Assembly: GCA_005790265.1 (NCBI GenBank)
Contig: SXVE01000347.1
Span: 1 to 14,270, forward strand
Reading direction: 5' to 3'
DNA length: 14,270 nt
From: Acidobacteriota bacterium
GTDB taxonomy: Bacteria > Acidobacteriota > Blastocatellia > Pyrinomonadales > Pyrinomonadaceae
Positions 13,404 to 14,270 of this stretch are shown here, one piece after another. The position numbers and the translations under genes are program-made. The notes beneath the pieces were generated by a model that did not search any database, was not told the DNA's origin, and saw only the letters and a program-made list of their open reading frames with translations. How positions within the stretch are numbered: the first letter of the stretch is position 1; each line of letters starts with the position of its first letter.

Positions 13404-14270
13404 TTAATTTCCTTCCAGCTTTTCCCATTCGGCATAAAGCGCCTGAGTTTGTTTTTCGAGTTTTTGAAATTCGTTGTTTACTTCCAAAAGTCGCGCGTGA
13501 TCGGCGACGATTTCGGGAACGCCCATTTGCGCGGTCAATTTCGCCATTTTTTCTTCGTTCGCCGGAATTTCCTTTTCGATTTGTTTAATGCGATTCTCGA
13601 TTTGCTGACGCTGATTTTTGCTCAAATTATCAACTTTCGGTTTTTCGGGTTCAATTTTTTCCTGACGTAATTCGTCATTCGTCATTCGTAATTGCTCTTT
13701 ATTATTTCCGTTTCGCCGCGCCGCTAACTCGCGTTTTTCTTTCTCGTCGTGATATTCGCTGTAATTGCCGTCGAAAATCTCGACTTTTTGGTCGGCTTCA
13801 AACGCTAAAATCTGCGTCGAAACTTTGTCGAGAAAATAACGGTCGTGGCTGACGGTGATAATCGTTCCTTCGTAAGCTTCGAGCGCGGCTTCGAGTGCTT
13901 CGCGCGATGGAATATCGAGATGGTTCGTCGGCTCGTCCAAAATTAAGACGTTTTTGTTCGAGTAAATCAATTTCGCCAGCGCGAGTCTTCCCTTTTCGCC
14001 GCCGGAAAGCGTCGAAACTTTTTTGAAAACGTCTTCGCCGACAAACAAAAATCTCGCTAAAAATCCGCGCAATTGCCCGTTATCGGCAAGCGGCGCGACG
14101 CGCCGGAGTTCCTGCACGATTTCGTTGCGTTCGTCCAATTCTTCCAATTGCTGCGAATAATAACCGATGTCGGTTTTCGCGCCCCAATTCATTTCGCCGG
14201 AAAGCGCGCGAATGCTTCCCAAAACCGTTTTCAAAAACGTTGTTTTTCCGGTTCCGTTGTCGCCGATCAC
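13404..14270 (-). CDS. ABC-F family ATPase, 5' part outside window
   Basis: The last 289 codons of a minus-strand gene. The GTG at the window edge is an internal Val codon just before the Walker A motif, not a start. This is the second nucleotide-binding domain: Walker A GDNGTGKT (3-10 of the visible part), signature LSGGEKGRLALAKL (88-101), Walker B VLILDEPTNHLD (108-119) with catalytic Glu113, and switch His142 in SVHD-like VSHDRYF. No membrane segments are seen, as expected for ABC-F proteins, which act on the ribosome rather than in transport. After about residue 165 comes a charged linker and a C-terminal coiled coil (about 214-285), as in Uup and YdiF-type members. Subfamily cannot be fixed without the first half. 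Odd feature: residues 193-203 (QLRMTNDELRQ) are encoded by a copy of the 7-mer repeat seen at 10089-10163. Confidence 0.93.
   Translation of the reverse strand: MIGDNGTGKTTFLKTVLGSIRALSGEMNWGAKTDIGYYSQQLEELDERNEIVQELRRVAPLADNGQLRGFLARFLFVGEDVFKKVSTLSGGEKGRLALAKLIYSNKNVLILDEPTNHLDIPSREALEAALEAYEGTIITVSHDRYFLDKVSTQILAFEADQKVEIFDGNYSEYHDEKEKRELAARRNGNNKEQLRMTNDELRQEKIEPEKPKVDNLSKNQRQQIENRIKQIEKEIPANEEKMAKLTAQMGVPEIVADHARLLEVNNEFQKLEKQTQALYAEWEKLEGN
13667..13693. repeat. In-frame copy of the GTCATTC 7-mer element inside the ABC-F gene
   Basis: The 27 nt share exact 20-mers with both arms of the intergenic element at 10089-10163 (13674-13693 equals 10144-10163; 13667-13686 is the reverse complement of 10103-10122). 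On the coding strand they encode part of RMTNDELR in the linker between the second ATPase domain and the coiled coil. Confidence 0.85.

Noticed and set aside
14268..14270. GTG start codon for the ABC-F gene at the window edge
   Set aside because: It directly precedes the Walker A motif of the second ATPase domain, so it is an internal Val codon and the gene continues outside.

Overview
The window looks like chromosome of an Acidobacteriota member, probably class Blastocatellia (Pyrinomonadaceae-like). The main pointers are two tandem secreted proteins of the 'VWFA-related Acidobacterial domain' type and a moderate-GC genome with short intergenic palindromic repeats. This placement is inference from protein character; no rRNA gene is present.

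Left part (1-4864, minus strand): a type IV pilus / type II secretion module read right to left. It holds a PilC/GspF inner-membrane platform protein, a PilB/GspE assembly ATPase with an MshEN domain and a zinc tetracysteine motif, and a TPR-bearing secretin whose 3' end runs off the window. The 327-base gap 4865-5191 holds a good extended -10 promoter and a structured leader for the pil genes, plus a divergent promoter and strong Shine-Dalgarno for the next genes.

5192-7380 (plus strand): two paralogous exported VWA-domain proteins, 22 nt apart, closed by a bidirectional intrinsic terminator.

7413-10563 (minus strand): a compact bacterial microcompartment (BMC) operon. In transcription order it has a hexameric shell protein (BMC-H), a CoA-acylating aldehyde dehydrogenase with an unusual C-terminal extension, a tail-anchored zinc-ribbon protein, and a second BMC-H. 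No vertex (BMC-P), phosphotransacylase, alcohol dehydrogenase or signature substrate enzyme is visible. It is therefore either a satellite locus of a larger system or an unconventional minimal one. This is the most interesting part of the window.

10564-13257 (plus strand): a near-consensus sigma70 promoter drives a RodZ-like HTH-transmembrane protein, followed by two intrinsic terminators and guaB (IMP dehydrogenase). The window ends with the 3' part of a minus-strand ABC-F ATPase, convergent with guaB across a 32-nt-arm inverted repeat.

A second theme is a set of hairpin-forming elements built from 7- or 9-nt tandem units. They lie between pilC and pilB, between BMC-H and the aldehyde dehydrogenase, and between guaB and the ABC-F gene. 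A half-copy of the second element lies in frame inside the ABC-F coding sequence.
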